Part shown: piece after piece, positions 21,548-31,329 of the stretch
Layout: each line of letters opens with the position of its first letter
Position numbering within the stretch: the first letter of the stretch is position 1
NCBI GenBank assembly: GCA_026122225.1
Contig: JANEZZ010003056.1
Span: 248,001-312,000 of the forward strand
DNA length: 64,000 nucleotides
Origin: Heloderma charlesbogerti
Lineage: Eukaryota > Chordata > Lepidosauria > Squamata > Helodermatidae
Direction: 5' to 3'
Position numbers and translations under genes: made by a program
Notes under the pieces: model-generated
Seen by the model: the letters and a program-made list of their open reading frames with translations, nothing else
Database searches by the model: none
What the model was told of the DNA's origin: nothing

Positions 21548-22215
21548 TGTTGGTCTAAGCTCAGAGTTCAACCACCTTCACCCATCTCAGCAACAGAGGC
21601 CCTTCGCACTTGCCCACCTTCGAGGGCAGCTAGGTGAGCAAGTACGTGAGAAAGGGCCTTTTCCACAGTGGCCCCACAGCTCTGGAACGGGTTGCAGTCA
21701 GGGATCTGTCAGGTGCCGTCATTGGAAACTTTTAGGAAGCCCCCGAAGACTTGTTTTTTCTGGCCTTCCCCGATGGCATTTTATCTGACTGTCCTGCTTT
21801 GTAGCTGCAACTAGGTTGTAGATTTTGGCCAGATGTTTTATTGCTGCTGTTTGCTATAGATTTTTGCTGTTTTATCATTTTATTTATTACGTTTATATCC
21901 CACCTTTTTTCCTCCTTAAGGCAGTGTACATAATCCTCCTCCTTTCCATTTTATCCTCACAACAACCCTGTGAGGTGGGTTGGGCTGAGAGTCTGTGACT
22001 GGCCCAAAGTCACCCAGTGAGCTTCCATGGCCGAGTGGGGACTAGAACCCAGATCTCCCGGCTCCCAGTCCAACACTCTCACCACTACGCCACATTGGCT
22101 CTCCAGTGGATCTTAAAAAATTATTATTATATGGTACATGATTATTGTAAGCTGCCTTGGGAGGGCTCCTATCCTCCTACTGTGAAAGGTGGTCTAGAAA
22201 TATTTTAAAGAAAAT
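21548..22215 (+). mobile_element. L2 LINE 3' end carrying a nested SINE
   Basis: The coding end has gagaaagggccttttccac and cccacagctctggaacggg (RT tail). The 3' UTR is interrupted at 21883-22108 by an antisense SINE and resumes with gtaagctgccttggg and tctagaaatattttaaag. The L2 is the older insertion. Confidence 0.75.
21883..22108 (-). mobile_element. tRNA/L2-type SINE, antisense, inside L2
   Basis: It is the reverse complement of the SINE at 16868, with ctgactggcccaaagtcacc, gggactagaacccagatc (reverse of box B) and cattggctctccagtgg. It is close to full length. Confidence 0.85.
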
Positions 22216-22639
22216 AAAATTAAGGCTATCTCCTGTTGGCTAAAACTGCACAAAGCCAGGGACTTGGAAACCAACAGACATGCCCGGTATGATGTGCAGT
22301 GTCAGAAATTGCACTTGCTCACAACTTGCCCTCCATGCACCCACACTCCTCCGTCTTTCGGGCCCAAATCCAGATGGGGAGGATGGAGTGCCTGGGACCA
22401 GCAAAGATGCCCGTTGTCCTGGTCCCCTATTGCCTTACGAAGCATCTGAGCTCTCCTCTGTTGCTAGAGGACTCCTCCTCTGAGCTGACCCATGCCTGTT
22501 TGTTCTTACATCAGTAGCCCCTTTTATGAGTTCAAAAATACATTGGGTGGGGAAGGAACCGTCTGGCACTGATAAAAAGAACATGTTTTCGGCTAGCAAT
22601 ATCCATGCCTTGTTTGTAACATCATGGGCTTCAGCCTAC

Positions 22640-22862
22640 GGAGGTGTAGTGCTCAGCGTGAACCAGGGAAGCCCATGTTCAACTACTCACTCTGCCATGA
22701 AGCACACTGGGTGACCTTGACAGCCTACCCTACCTCACAGGCTTGTTGTGAGGATACAAGGCATGTGGGAGAGGACCGTGCATGCCACCTTAAGGTTTTT
22801 TTGTTAGGAAGGAGGAATATAACTGTAGTAGTAATAATAATAATGATAATAATAATAAAGCT
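22640..22862 (+). mobile_element. Degenerate tRNA/L2-type SINE with (AAT)n tail
   Basis: ctacggaggtgtagtgctca, ggtgaccttgacagc and cctcacaggcttgttgtgag match the SINE body. The tail has taataataatgataataata. More diverged than the neighbouring copy at 22893. Confidence 0.65.
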
Positions 22863-22892
22863 CTGGAGAGCTATATTAAAAAGCTCTGGCAC

Positions 22893-23147
22893 ACTGGAGA
22901 GCCAGTGTGGTGTAGCGGGGGGTGTTGGACTGGGAGCAGGGAGATCTGGGTTCAAGTCCCCACTCAGCCATGGAAGCTCACGGGGTGACTTTGGGCCAGT
23001 CACAGACTCTCAGCCCAACCCACCTCACAGGGTTGTTGTTGTGAGGATAAAATGGAGAGGGGGAGGATAATGTAAGCCGCCTTAGGTTCCTTGCAAGAGG
23101 AAAAAAGGCGGGATATAAATGCAATAAAAATAAATAAAAATAATAAC
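22893..23147 (+). mobile_element. tRNA/L2-type SINE
   Basis: Full-length copy with gagagccagtgtggtgtagc, box-B-like gggttcaagtcccc, ggataatgtaagccgcc and a cgggatataaatgcaataaa tail. Confidence 0.85.
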
Positions 23148-23499
23148 GGCAAAGAGCTGACATAAATGGAAGACATGCTATTGTGTTGTACTGCAATTAT
23201 GTTTTTTCTTTACTCTTCTTTTAGCGTTTCCCTGTCGTGTGATGGCTATTTTGGCGAAACAATAAAACTGCTAAAAAAGAAGCAAAACAAGAGCACAATT
23301 GTCATGTTCTTTAGAGGTTCATTCATGCTCACTGAAGAAGTCAATATTTATTAAAGCACAGACCCACACAACTACCCACCAAGGCAATAGTTCACACATT
23401 ACAGCTTGTTTGCTCTGAGGAGTCACGTTAGAGTAACACCTGGGTTCCTCCAGTCATGGAAGTTTGCATCCCGCACTGCACCTTCTGCACAGTTGCTAA

Positions 23500-23703
23500 A
23501 CATGTGAGTCCCTGGTTCAAATCTTACATCTGCCACAAACTTACGTGATGGCCCTAGCCGAGCTACGGTCTCCCTGCCTCAACCTCCCCCATCTGCAAAA
23601 TGGGCATAATAATAATGCTGAAGCTGTTATATGGATGGCTTGAGATAATATATGCAAAATACTTTGAACCCTTGAAATGCTTGGTAATATTATTTACATA
23701 TGG
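23500..23703 (+). mobile_element. MIR (CORE-SINE)
   Basis: It has ctggttcaaatcttacatct, cctcaacctcccccatctgc, aaaatgggcataataata and a caaaatactttgaacc end in MIR order. It is ancient and diverged, and a BovB is inserted at its 3' end. Confidence 0.7.
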
Positions 23704-26412
23704 TATTCAACATCACAATAATTCAAGTCTATGCCCCAACCACTGATGCTGAAGAAGCTGAGGTTGATTGGTTCTATGAAGACCTACAACACCTTCTAGA
23801 ACTAACACCAAAAAAAGATGTCCTCTTCATCATAGGGGATTGGAATGCTAAAGTAGGAAGGCAAGAAATCACCGGGCTAACAGGCAAGCATGGCCTTGGT
23901 GTACAAAATGAAGCGGGACAAAGGCTAATAGAGTTTTGCCAAGAGAACACGCTGGTCATAGCAAACACTCTTTTCCAACAGCACAAGAGACGACTCTACA
24001 CATGGACATCACCAGATGGTCAATATCAAAATCAGATTGATTATGTCCTTTGCAGCCAAAGATGGAGAAGCTCTATACAGTCAGTCACAAAGGCTAATAG
24101 AGTTTTGCCAAGAGAACACGCTGGTCATAGCAAACACTCTTTTCCAACAGCACAAGAGACGACTCTACACATGGACATCACCAGATGGTCAATATCAAAA
24201 TCAGATTGATTATGTCCTTTGCAGCCAAAGATGGAGAAGCTCTATACAGTCAGTCAAAACAAGACCTGGAGCTGACTGTGGCTCAGATCATGAGCTTCTT
24301 GTTGCAAAATTTCGGCTTAAATTGAAGAATGTAGGGAAAACCACTCAACCATTCAGGTATGACCTAAATCATATCCCTAATGAATATACAGTGGAGGTGA
24401 GGAATAGATTTCAGGGATTAGACCTGATAGACAGAGTGCCTGAGGAACTATGGACGGAGGTCCGTGACATTGTTCAGGTGGCAGCAACGAAATCCATCCC
24501 AAAGAAAAAGAAATGCAAGAAAGCAAAGTGGCTGTCTGATGAGGCTTTACAAGTAGCTGAGGAAAGAAGGGAAGTGAAAAGCAAAAGAGAAAGGGGAAGA
24601 TATACCCAACTGAAAGCAGACTTTCGGAGATAGCAAGGAGAGACAAGAACGCCTTCTTAAATGAAAAATGCAAAGAAATCGAGGAAAACAATAGAATAGG
24701 AAAGACTAAAGATCTTTTCAAGAAAATCGGAGATCTCAAGGGAACATTTTGTGCACTGACGGGCATGATAAAGGACAAAGAAGGCAGGGACCTAACAGAA
24801 GCAGATGAGATTAAGAAGAGGTGGAAAGAATACACAGAAGAACTATACAGGAAAGATCTTAATGTCTCTGATAGCCATGTTAGTGTGGTCACTGAACTTG
24901 AGCCGGACATCCTCGAGAGTGAAGTCAAGTGGGCCTTAGGAAGCATGACTAACAACAAAGCTAGCGGAGATGACAGTATTCCAGCTGAGCTATTTAAAAT
25001 CCTAAAAGATGATGCTGTTCAAGTGCTGCACTCAATATGCCAACAAATTTGGAACACTCAACAGTGGCCACAAGACTGGAAAAGATCAGTTTACATTCCA
25101 GTTCCAAAGAAGGGCAACCCCAAAGAGTGTTCAAACTACCGCACAATTGCGCTCATTTCACATGCCAGCAAGGTGATGCTCAAAATCCTACAAGCTAGGC
25201 TTCAGCAGTATGCGAACCGAGAACTACCGGAAGTACAAGCTGGGTTCCGAAGAGGCAGAGGAACAAGAGATCAAATCGCCAACATTCGCTGGATCATGGA
25301 GAAAGCAAGAGAATTCCAGAAAAACGTCTATTTCTGCTTCATTGACTATGCTAAAGCCTTGGATTGTGTGGATCATGACAAACTGTGGCAAATTCTTAAA
25401 GAGATGGGAGTACCAGACCACCTTACCTGTCTCCTGAGAAACCTGTACGAGGGTCAAGAAGCAACAGTAAGAACCGGACATAGAACAACTGATTGGTTCA
25501 AAATTGGGAAAGGAGTACGACAAGGCTGCATATTGTTGCCCTGCTTATTTAACTTATATGCAGAGTACATCATGAGAAATGCCGGGTTGGATGAATCACA
25601 GGTCGGAATTAAGATTGCCGGGAGAATTAACAACAACCTCAGATACGCAGACGATACCACCCTAATGGCAGAAAGTGAAGAGGATCTAAAGAGCCTCTTG
25701 TTGAGGATGAAAGTGGAGAGTGCAAAAGCTGGTTTGAAACTCAACATTGAAAAAACTAAGGTCATGGCATCTGGCCCCATCACTTCCTGGCATATAGAAG
25801 GGGAAGAAATGGAAGCAGTGACAGATTTTATTTTCTTGGGCAACAAGATCACCGCAGACTGTGACTGTAGCCATGAAATTAAAAGACGCTTGCTCCTTGG
25901 GAGGAAAGCTGTGGCAAACCTAGACAGCGTAGTAAGAAGCAGACATCACCTTGCCAACAAAGGTCCACATAATCAAAGCTATGGTTTTCCCAGTAGTAAC
26001 GTACGGCTGTGAGAGCTGGACTGTAAGGAAGGCTGAGCCCCGAAGAATTGATGCCTTCGAACTGTGGTGCTGGAGAAGACTCTTACGAGTCCCCTGGACT
26101 TCAAGGAGGTCAAAACAGTCAATCCTAAAGGAAATCAACTCTGAGTGCTCATTGGAAGGACAGATACTGAAGCTGAAGGTCAAATATTTTGGCCACCTAA
26201 AGCGAAGAGAAAACTCCCTGGAAAAGACCCTGATGCTGGGAAAGATCGAAGGCAAAAGGAGAAGGGGACGGCAGAGGATGAGATGGCTGGATAGCATCAC
26301 CGATGCAATGAATCTGAACTTGAGCACACTCCGGGAGAGAGCGCAGGACAGGAAGGCCTGGCGTGCTATGGTCCATGGGGTCACGAAGAGTCGGACACGA
26401 CTGAACGACTGA
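23704..26412 (+). pseudogene. BovB pol, interrupted by duplication and two frameshifts
   Basis: Endonuclease motifs are [11 protein letters not shown] and the GSDHELL block (near 24272). RT motifs are [33 protein letters not shown] and [13 protein letters not shown]. The C-terminal tail contains [15 protein letters not shown]. The frame is open in three parts: 24016-24633, 24765-26012 and 25951-26412. The 169-bp duplication (not a multiple of three), a small deletion near 24625 and a loss of two bases near 25945 break it. No product is expected. Confidence 0.9.
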
Positions 26413-26422
26413 ACAACAACAA
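23704..26422 (+). mobile_element. BovB LINE, 5' truncated, with internal tandem duplication
   Basis: It runs from the endonuclease middle (caagtctatgccccaacc) to the BovB terminus gaacgactgaacaacaac near 26420. It is bounded on the left by a MIR and on the right by an antisense CR1 end. A 169-bp tandem duplication (23918-24086 and 24087-24255) lies in the endonuclease region. Confidence 0.93.
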
Positions 26423-26690
26423 AATCATAGAATCATAGAGTTGGAAGGGATCGCAAAGTTCATCTAGTCCTCCCCCTCTGCATTTTCAGGAAACCCTAGG
26501 AACAGCGCTCCGATAGGTGGAGAATCCACCATCTCCAGAGGCGGTCTGTTCCAATGTCGAACTGCTCATACTGCCAAAAACTTCTTAATATTTAGTCAGT
26601 CCTCTTTCTTTTAATTCTAGCCTGTTGGTTCAGATTCTGTCCTCTGGAGCAACAGAGAACACCTTCTCTCCCTCACCCTCTCGCATAATG
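26423..26690 (-). mobile_element. CR1 LINE 3' end, antisense
   Basis: It starts with atcatagaatcatagagttgg, the reverse complement of the CR1 terminal repeat and adjacent UTR. It continues with catctagtcctccccctctg. It belongs to a CR1 subfamily different from CR1-A and CR1-B. The inner boundary is approximate. Confidence 0.75.
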
Positions 26691-26915
26691 CTAGAACTTG
26701 GATCATTCTTTAATGAGCTTCCGTCGTGCATTAAAAACGTGGTTGTTCAGGCAGGCATTTGGGGTGGGTTAGGGTTTAAAAAAAAATAAATTTTTTAATG
26801 GTAAAATTTTATTGTTTTACATTGTTTTATGGGGGTTGTACATCGCCCAGAGTGGCTGGGTGACCAGTCAGATGGGCGATTAATAAATTTAATAAATAAA
26901 TAAATAAATAAATTC
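26691..26915 (+). mobile_element. L2 LINE 3' end with (AAAT)n
   Basis: The coding end gagcttccgtcgtgcattaa is followed by gtggttgttcaggcaggcat and the L2 UTR end (tacatcgcccagagtggc), then (AAAT)n at 26889-26912. The same 3' end appears antisense at 55490 and 57075. Confidence 0.75.
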
Positions 26916-26999
26916 GAGGACACTGCTTGCTGGTAGGTTTGCGATAAAAAAAGTCCTTCACACAACACGTAATTCATTTATGGGATTCAATGCCACAAC

Positions 27000-27195
27000 A
27001 TAGGATGCTTTATACTGAGTCAGGCCCTGGGTCCATCTAGCCCAATACTGTCGACACTGACAGGCAGCAATGCTTCTCCAAGGTTTCAGGCAGGATTCAT
27101 TCCTAGCCTTACCCGGAGATTCCGGGGATCGAACCTGGGACCTTCTACATGCAAAGCAGGGGCTCTGCCTCTGAGCTATGCCCCCTGCCTCAAGG
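27000..27195 (-). mobile_element. tRNA-derived SINE with CR1-like tail
   Basis: On the minus strand it has a box-A-like catagctcagaggcagagc, then box B ggttcgatccc, and ends gggctagatggaccc followed by actcagtataaagcatcc. This CR1-like tail suggests mobilisation by a CR1. Other copies: 39808 and 58990. Confidence 0.8.
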
Positions 27196-27206
27196 TGTGG
27201 TGATGG

Positions 27207-27362
27207 TAGCCAGGAGCTCAGTTGCCTTTTTGTTTTGTTTATTCGGTCAGTCGCTTCCAACTCTTCGTGACTTCATGGACCAGCCCACGCCAGAGCTTCC
27301 TGTCGGCCGTCGCCACCCCCAGCTCCCCCAAGGTCGGGTCCGTCACCTCCAGTTGACTTTTT
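27207..27362 (-). mobile_element. RTE-type LINE 3' end, diverged from the BovB copies
   Basis: It has cagtcgcttccaactcttcg, gacttcatggaccagccc and gccagagcttcctgtcgg. This parallels the BovB 3' region (ccatggaccatagcacgcc) but belongs to a distinct subfamily. Short fragment. Confidence 0.55.
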
Positions 27363-27503
27363 AGAAATAGGTAAATGGAACCTCCATGTTCAGAGGCAGA
27401 GTACCAGATGCTGTGGTCTTCATCACCCACTCAAACGTGTTCTTCCTGGCACTGCTGGGAACAGAATTCTGAGCTAGATGGACCTACGCGGTACAATGGT
27501 ACA

Positions 27504-27562
27504 CATGGAGTGGAAACTGGGGACTCCGATGTCAGTGGGGCGGTGAATCTGCTCTGGGGGCA
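27504..27562. repeat. Half copy of hairpin MITE family 1
   Basis: gactccgatgtcagtggggc and ggtgaatctgctctggg match the left arm of the hairpin MITE; the right arm is absent. Confidence 0.6.
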
Positions 27563-27589
27563 GATCGGGGAGCAGGTTCACCGCCTACA

Positions 27590-27725
27590 TGCATGTGTGT
27601 GCTCAAAAGTAAGCCCCGCTATGTTCAATGGGGCACGCTCCCAGGTAAGTGCGAAGGATTGCGAAGGCCGAGCCCCACTGAACTTGACTGGACTTCCTTC
27701 TGAGCAGACACACCTGCGATTGCAC
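27590..27725. repeat. Palindromic repeat family 3
   Basis: It has tcaaaagtaagccccgctat and acgctcccaggtaagtg, then the inverted gccccactgaacttgactgg and ttccttctgagcagacac. It matches the repeat at 18218-18395. It lies directly upstream of the CR1-derived part of the CpG island. Confidence 0.6.
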
Positions 27726-27785
27726 TGCCTGCTCCAGCGAGGCAGCTCCTACTTCCTTATTCCCCTCTGCACGTCGCACGTTTAG

Positions 27786-28145
27786 CCTTGAGTAGAGCAG
27801 CCCGAGGGGAGATGGGATGAGGGGAGATGGGATGGCGCTCTTCAGGGGTGGTCCCGGGAGGGAGGCAGGATCACGTCTGGACCCTCCCCGCGCGCAGGAC
27901 GCGCGATCCTGGGCTCGAGCCACGGGAGGCCCGACTGCGGCTGAGCAGCAGGGGCGCCGTCCTGCCTGCCGGAGCGACGCGGCAGCGGAGCCAATGGCCC
28001 CGGGAGGCGTCGGGCTCCCGCACCCCGGAGGCGCTCCAGACGCGCGGGCAGCCACCCGCCGGGGATGCTCCGGCTCGGATCGCGGCGCCTGCAGTGCCGC
28101 CGCCGGCCGGGAGGGGGAGCGCGTCGTCGCGGCCGGGCCGGGCCG
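27786..28145 (+). mobile_element. GC-shifted CR1-A 3' end inside the TMEM260 CpG island
   Basis: The order of blocks follows the CR1-A end colinearly. ccttgagtagagcagcccga corresponds to ccttgagaagagaagactga of other copies. ggatggcgctcttcag is identical to the copy at 37560. gagccaatggccccgggagg corresponds to gaaccaatgacccagggagg, and gggcagccacccgccgggga to gggcagccatctgtcaggga. Nearly all differences are A/T to G/C. A short duplication (gggatgaggggagatggg region) lies at its start. The chance open frame 27817-28410 is the shadow of the old CR1 reading frame (GDGMALF versus GDRMALF). Confidence 0.8.
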
Positions 28146-28263
28146 GCGAATGAGCTCCGCGCGGCGGAACCATCGCGGCCTCCCGCGGGGGAAGCCGCTC
28201 TCCTCCCCCCCGCGCCTGCCCGATGGACTAGGCCGGCGCGGCCCCGCCCAGCGCGCCCAGGAC

Positions 28264-28270
28264 CCGGAAG
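28264..28270 (+). promoter_or_regulatory. ETS-family site (CCGGAAG)
   Basis: The ccggaag core occurs 43 bp upstream of the TMEM260 start codon, a typical position and sequence for GABPA/ELK-type factors in CpG-island promoters. Binding is inferred. Confidence 0.55.
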
Positions 28271-28282
28271 CCGGGGCGGCGC

Positions 28283-28293
28283 GCGCATGCGCA
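28283..28293 (+). promoter_or_regulatory. NRF1 site (GCGCATGCGCA)
   Basis: It matches the palindromic NRF1 consensus and lies 20 bp upstream of the TMEM260 ATG. NRF1 sites are enriched near start sites of housekeeping genes. Binding is inferred. Confidence 0.65.
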
Positions 28294-28325
28294 CGGCGGC
28301 GGCGGCGGCGGCATGCGGGCGCTGA
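28287..28325 (+). other. Short upstream ORF overlapping the TMEM260 start
   Basis: An ATG at 28287 opens a 12-codon frame (Met-Arg-Thr, then six Ala, Cys-Gly-Arg) ending in TGA at 28323-28325, past the main ATG at 28313 in another frame. Its context is weak (C at -3), so leaky scanning would be expected. It is relevant only if transcription starts upstream of 28287. Confidence 0.45.
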
Positions 28326-28406
28326 GCGGGGCCGGCGCGGCGGGCGCGGCGGTGGCGGCCCTGTACGTGGCGGCGCTGCCCCCCGCGGCCCCCGGGGGAG
28401 ATTCCG
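28313..28406 (+). CDS. TMEM260: TMEM260 coding exon 1 (N-terminus)
   Basis: TMEM260 is a multi-pass membrane protein (DUF2723 family, GT-C fold) reported to be an endoplasmic-reticulum O-mannosyltransferase acting on IPT domains of plexins and the MET/RON receptors. Exon 1 gives 31 codons plus one base. A short hydrophobic Ala/Val-rich segment (about residues 8-22) starts the first membrane helix, and PPAAPGGDS leads into the conserved GGDSGE motif. The Asp of GDSGE lies where GT-C enzymes carry a catalytic acidic residue in the first luminal loop; that role is inferred. The ATG at 28313 is the first in-frame one after a TAG at 28229, with G at -3. The donor is gtaaag at 28407. Confidence 0.88.
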
Positions 28407-28799
28407 GTAAAGGCCCGCGCCCCTGCCCCTCTCCCCGCGCGCGCGACCCCTTCCCAAGGTGCACCGCGGGCTTGCCGCGGCTATGCGTAGCAGGACATTT
28501 GCATATGCTAATTTATGTTAATGTCGAGCTTCCGTTGATACGCAGCAGATTTCTCCCCCCCACTTTTTTTTTTTTTTTTTTTTGCATCTGGCATCGAGAC
28601 AACATGAGACTGGAGTAAAAAAAAATGAGTTTGATTTTTTTGGGAGAATGTGTTAATTTTTGTGATGATGCAAAGTTTGGTGATGATGACGATGATGATG
28701 TCATCGTCCCCGCCCCGCCCCGCCCCTCCCCGCCACTGCACAGGGCTAGAGCCTGGCTGCCTCTGCTGCGCTCAGCCTCCCGCACAGGGTGGTTGTGAG

Positions 28800-28942
28800 C
28801 AGTGGAGGCTGGTGGCTCTAATGCCAGTGGGTGAATCCCCTCCGGGCTTCGAAACTGCCCCTTGGAGAGCTCCGTTAGAGTTCTGGCGGAAGCCCAGCGT
28901 GGGTTCAGTACCCCACTGAGATCGGACCACCAGCCTCCACTG
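28800..28942. mobile_element. Hairpin hAT-like MITE with perfect 8-bp target duplication (copy 2)
   Basis: The 143-bp palindromic element starts cagtggaggctggtggctc and ends ccaccagcctccactg. The flanking 8-mers gttgtgag (28792-28799 and 28943-28950) are identical. It lies about 400 bp inside intron 1, just downstream of the CpG island. Confidence 0.9.
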
Positions 28943-29387
28943 GTTGTGAGGACACGATGGGATGCCGCCATTGTGTTGCCTTGCATGCATCTGCAGCCCT
29001 TCATTTTTCCGAATGTAATTACTGTGGGCTATATCCAGTGGTTCATATCCAGTGTTAGCCTGGTTTAAGTCCCCTTCATTTTAATGCATTTACTCATACG
29101 CAGGACTAACTCTGGATACAACCTCTTGTACTTGATAATTGGCAGCTGAATGTGTGGAGCCATGGCCCCTTTGAAAAATATTGCGTTGGGGTGACGTGAA
29201 TGTGAATGCTTTATTCAGGGTGTCGTGATGACCCATTCACACGGTCATGGACCTGCTCGCTTGATGATGTAGTGATCACACGTCCTGTTTGCACGTGTGA
29301 CACAGGCTTATGCTTCCTGGACACAGGCTATTTTAAAAGAAAAGTATTCTTTAAAAAATGAATAATCAAGCAGCACAGACGAGCCCT

Positions 29388-29720
29388 TGGGCTGGATCCA
29401 GACTTAGTCTTATTTAGAGTACACATATTGGGATCAATGGGACTTAAGTTAACTTAAGTCCTGTGGGCATTATCCAATGTGACACTGCCGCTAGCGTAAT
29501 TATGTTGCACTAGCGTAAACCCCGAGCGCAACGCCAATCGCACTGGCTCGCACGGCAGGTTTCCCCAGAAAACCCATCGCAGCAGCAAACATGATTGGCG
29601 TGGCGTTTGAGGTCACTCACGCTAGCGCAGCGTAATTTATATTGGCAGTAATGTCACATTGGGTACTGCCCCACTGGTTTCAATGTGTCTATTCTAAATA
29701 TGACCAATCTGAATCCAATC
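29388..29720. repeat. Two nested palindromic elements
   Basis: The outer arms 29388-29440 (ggctggatccagacttagtc) and 29670-29720 (ctattctaaatatgaccaat) are inverted counterparts. Between them lies a second palindrome: gggcattatccaatgtgac at 29464 pairs with gtcacattgggtactgccc at 29652. It also has gctagcg words on both sides. No target duplication was identified. Confidence 0.6.
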
Positions 29721-30629
29721 CAATGGAAGGCAGGCCACTGTTAAGCCCATTTGGTGGGTACAACACAGAGGCCGAAAGACTTCTTGCAAGTGAAGCAGAA
29801 AAAATAAAAGAGCCTTGTTCACCATTAGAGTGTCTCTTTATCCTTACAAGAATTTGGTGTTGCAGGCAAAATGTGAGATGGTGCAGCTTTCCCTGTGATG
29901 GAGATCTACTTTCAGGGGACAGATTCATCTGCGACTCTTAAAGATACCGGGCTGTGTAGTCAACAAGGTGGCCACAGCACATGTGAATGGTTGTAACAGA
30001 GTTTGGAATGCACAGGAAGCAAGTTTTGATTGGAGGATTGTGCAGGAACACGAGTTTATATTTGTAGTTTTGTGACATCTGTAGACTAAATAATTGTTAA
30101 TAATTATAATAATAATAAAAAATAAGTGCTGTACCAGAAGGCCATTGGTAATCTTCTATAAGCACTGTCCTTTTTTGGATTATGGGGGTGGGGGTGGGGG
30201 ATGCTGGAGCATCTGTCCCCCATTCTCATGGCGACATTGTAGGGGAAGAACTTCTCCTTGTGAACAGAGGCATTGCAAATTGACTGGAGCAGTGGTGATG
30301 GCATGGTAGATGTTGTGCATGTTAATTAGAATAATGTTCCACTGACATGTGGAAATGCTCTGGGGGAGAGAGTGCGAATTGCCAGTAATATGATACTGTG
30401 ATTTTCCTATCCTACCTTTGCTTTCTTGAAAGAATGCCCAGAGCTCTCATAATAGTTTTTAGGTTAGTTTATTATTTACATTCTGTCTAGACCAACCTTC
30501 CCCGGAGCTGAACATGCTAAAGCAGATTTCCACTGATTTAGGAAAGCGGATTTTTTTCTAGAAAACTTCACTCCCCCACACACACATCACTGCTGCAACA
30601 TAACAAGCTCATGTCCAATGTCTAGAACA

Positions 30630-30715
30630 ACTTTCCGTAACCTGGCACCCTCCTGAGGTGTTGGAGTACAACTCCCATCATCCCTGGCCGGCTGCCCGGG
30701 AAGCTCTTCTACCTT
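30630..30715. repeat. Palindromic repeat family 2, half copy
   Basis: ctttccgtaacctggcaccc, gttggagtacaactcccatc and atccctggccggctg match the left arm. Confidence 0.55.
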
Positions 30716-30894
30716 AGCTTGACTAAAACCTCCTCTTACGTTGAAGTGATTTTGTTCAGTCAATTTTAAGTTACCCTCGGGTGCGAGAAGAAAATGTGAT
30801 TTCTGATACTTTCTTCAGGTCCAAGGGTAAACTCTGAAGGCACATGACACAGCTGCTTGAAGGCGGTTAATTCCTGGGCAGGAACCCAGCTGGG

Positions 30895-30955
30895 GACTCT
30901 ATGTACGCCGCCCTGGGCTCAATGGAAGAAAGGCAGGTTATAAATGTAATAAATC
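30895..30955 (+). repeat. LINE/SINE 3' tail fragment
   Basis: acgccgccctgggctc and aggttataaatgtaataaat match the L2/SINE 3' tail. A similar fragment is at 32845-32885 (gggcggtatagaaatgaaat). Confidence 0.5.
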
Positions 30956-31044
30956 AATTCAACATGTTTTGGGATATGGGGCATTCATTCCCTGTTGCAG
31001 TAAAGCACCAGAAAAGCTTTAAACATAAACAAGTTCAAGATCCA

Positions 31045-31310
31045 TTAATTTTCCATTCTCTCTCCCCAGCCCCCCAAACAGGCAGCATTTTGTGGTCACT
31101 GAACATGCTCAGTCCTGATTGGGCTGTTTCTGGCTCTCCCCCACCCTTAGGGATTTTTTTTTTTTTTAATTGGACTTCTGCAAAGCTGGGTTCTAGGGTG
31201 GCCATGTGTACTACTATACAGAGGACAGCCCACTATTCAAAGTCTTCTCCACTGTGGGGAGATGGATTATATTTCAATTTAAACAGTAATTATCTCCAGA
31301 CTTGCATCTA
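31045..31310 (+). repeat. Unclassified interspersed repeat U1, copy 1
   Basis: It shares ctgaacatgctcagtcctga, ttgggctgtttc and gtaattatctccagact with copies at 42799 and 46194, all in the same orientation. There are no terminal inverted repeats and no coding motif. Confidence 0.55.
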
Positions 31311-31329
31311 TGCATATTTATTTTATTTA

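Larger units (their letters stand above)
27840..28470 (+). promoter_or_regulatory. TMEM260: CpG island / promoter of TMEM260
   Basis: This is a sharp local rise in G+C with very many CpGs, in contrast to flanking DNA. It contains coding exon 1. No TATA box was seen. ETS-type and NRF1-type motifs sit 20-50 bp upstream of the start codon, as expected of a broadly expressed CpG-island promoter. The transcription start was not located, but an in-frame TAG at 28229-28231 limits the coding region. The upstream part overlaps a CR1-derived segment. Confidence 0.85.

Noticed and set aside
27000..27195. Functional tRNA gene on the minus strand
   Set aside because: Box A and box B are present, but the cloverleaf is degenerate and it continues into a CR1-like tail; it is a SINE.
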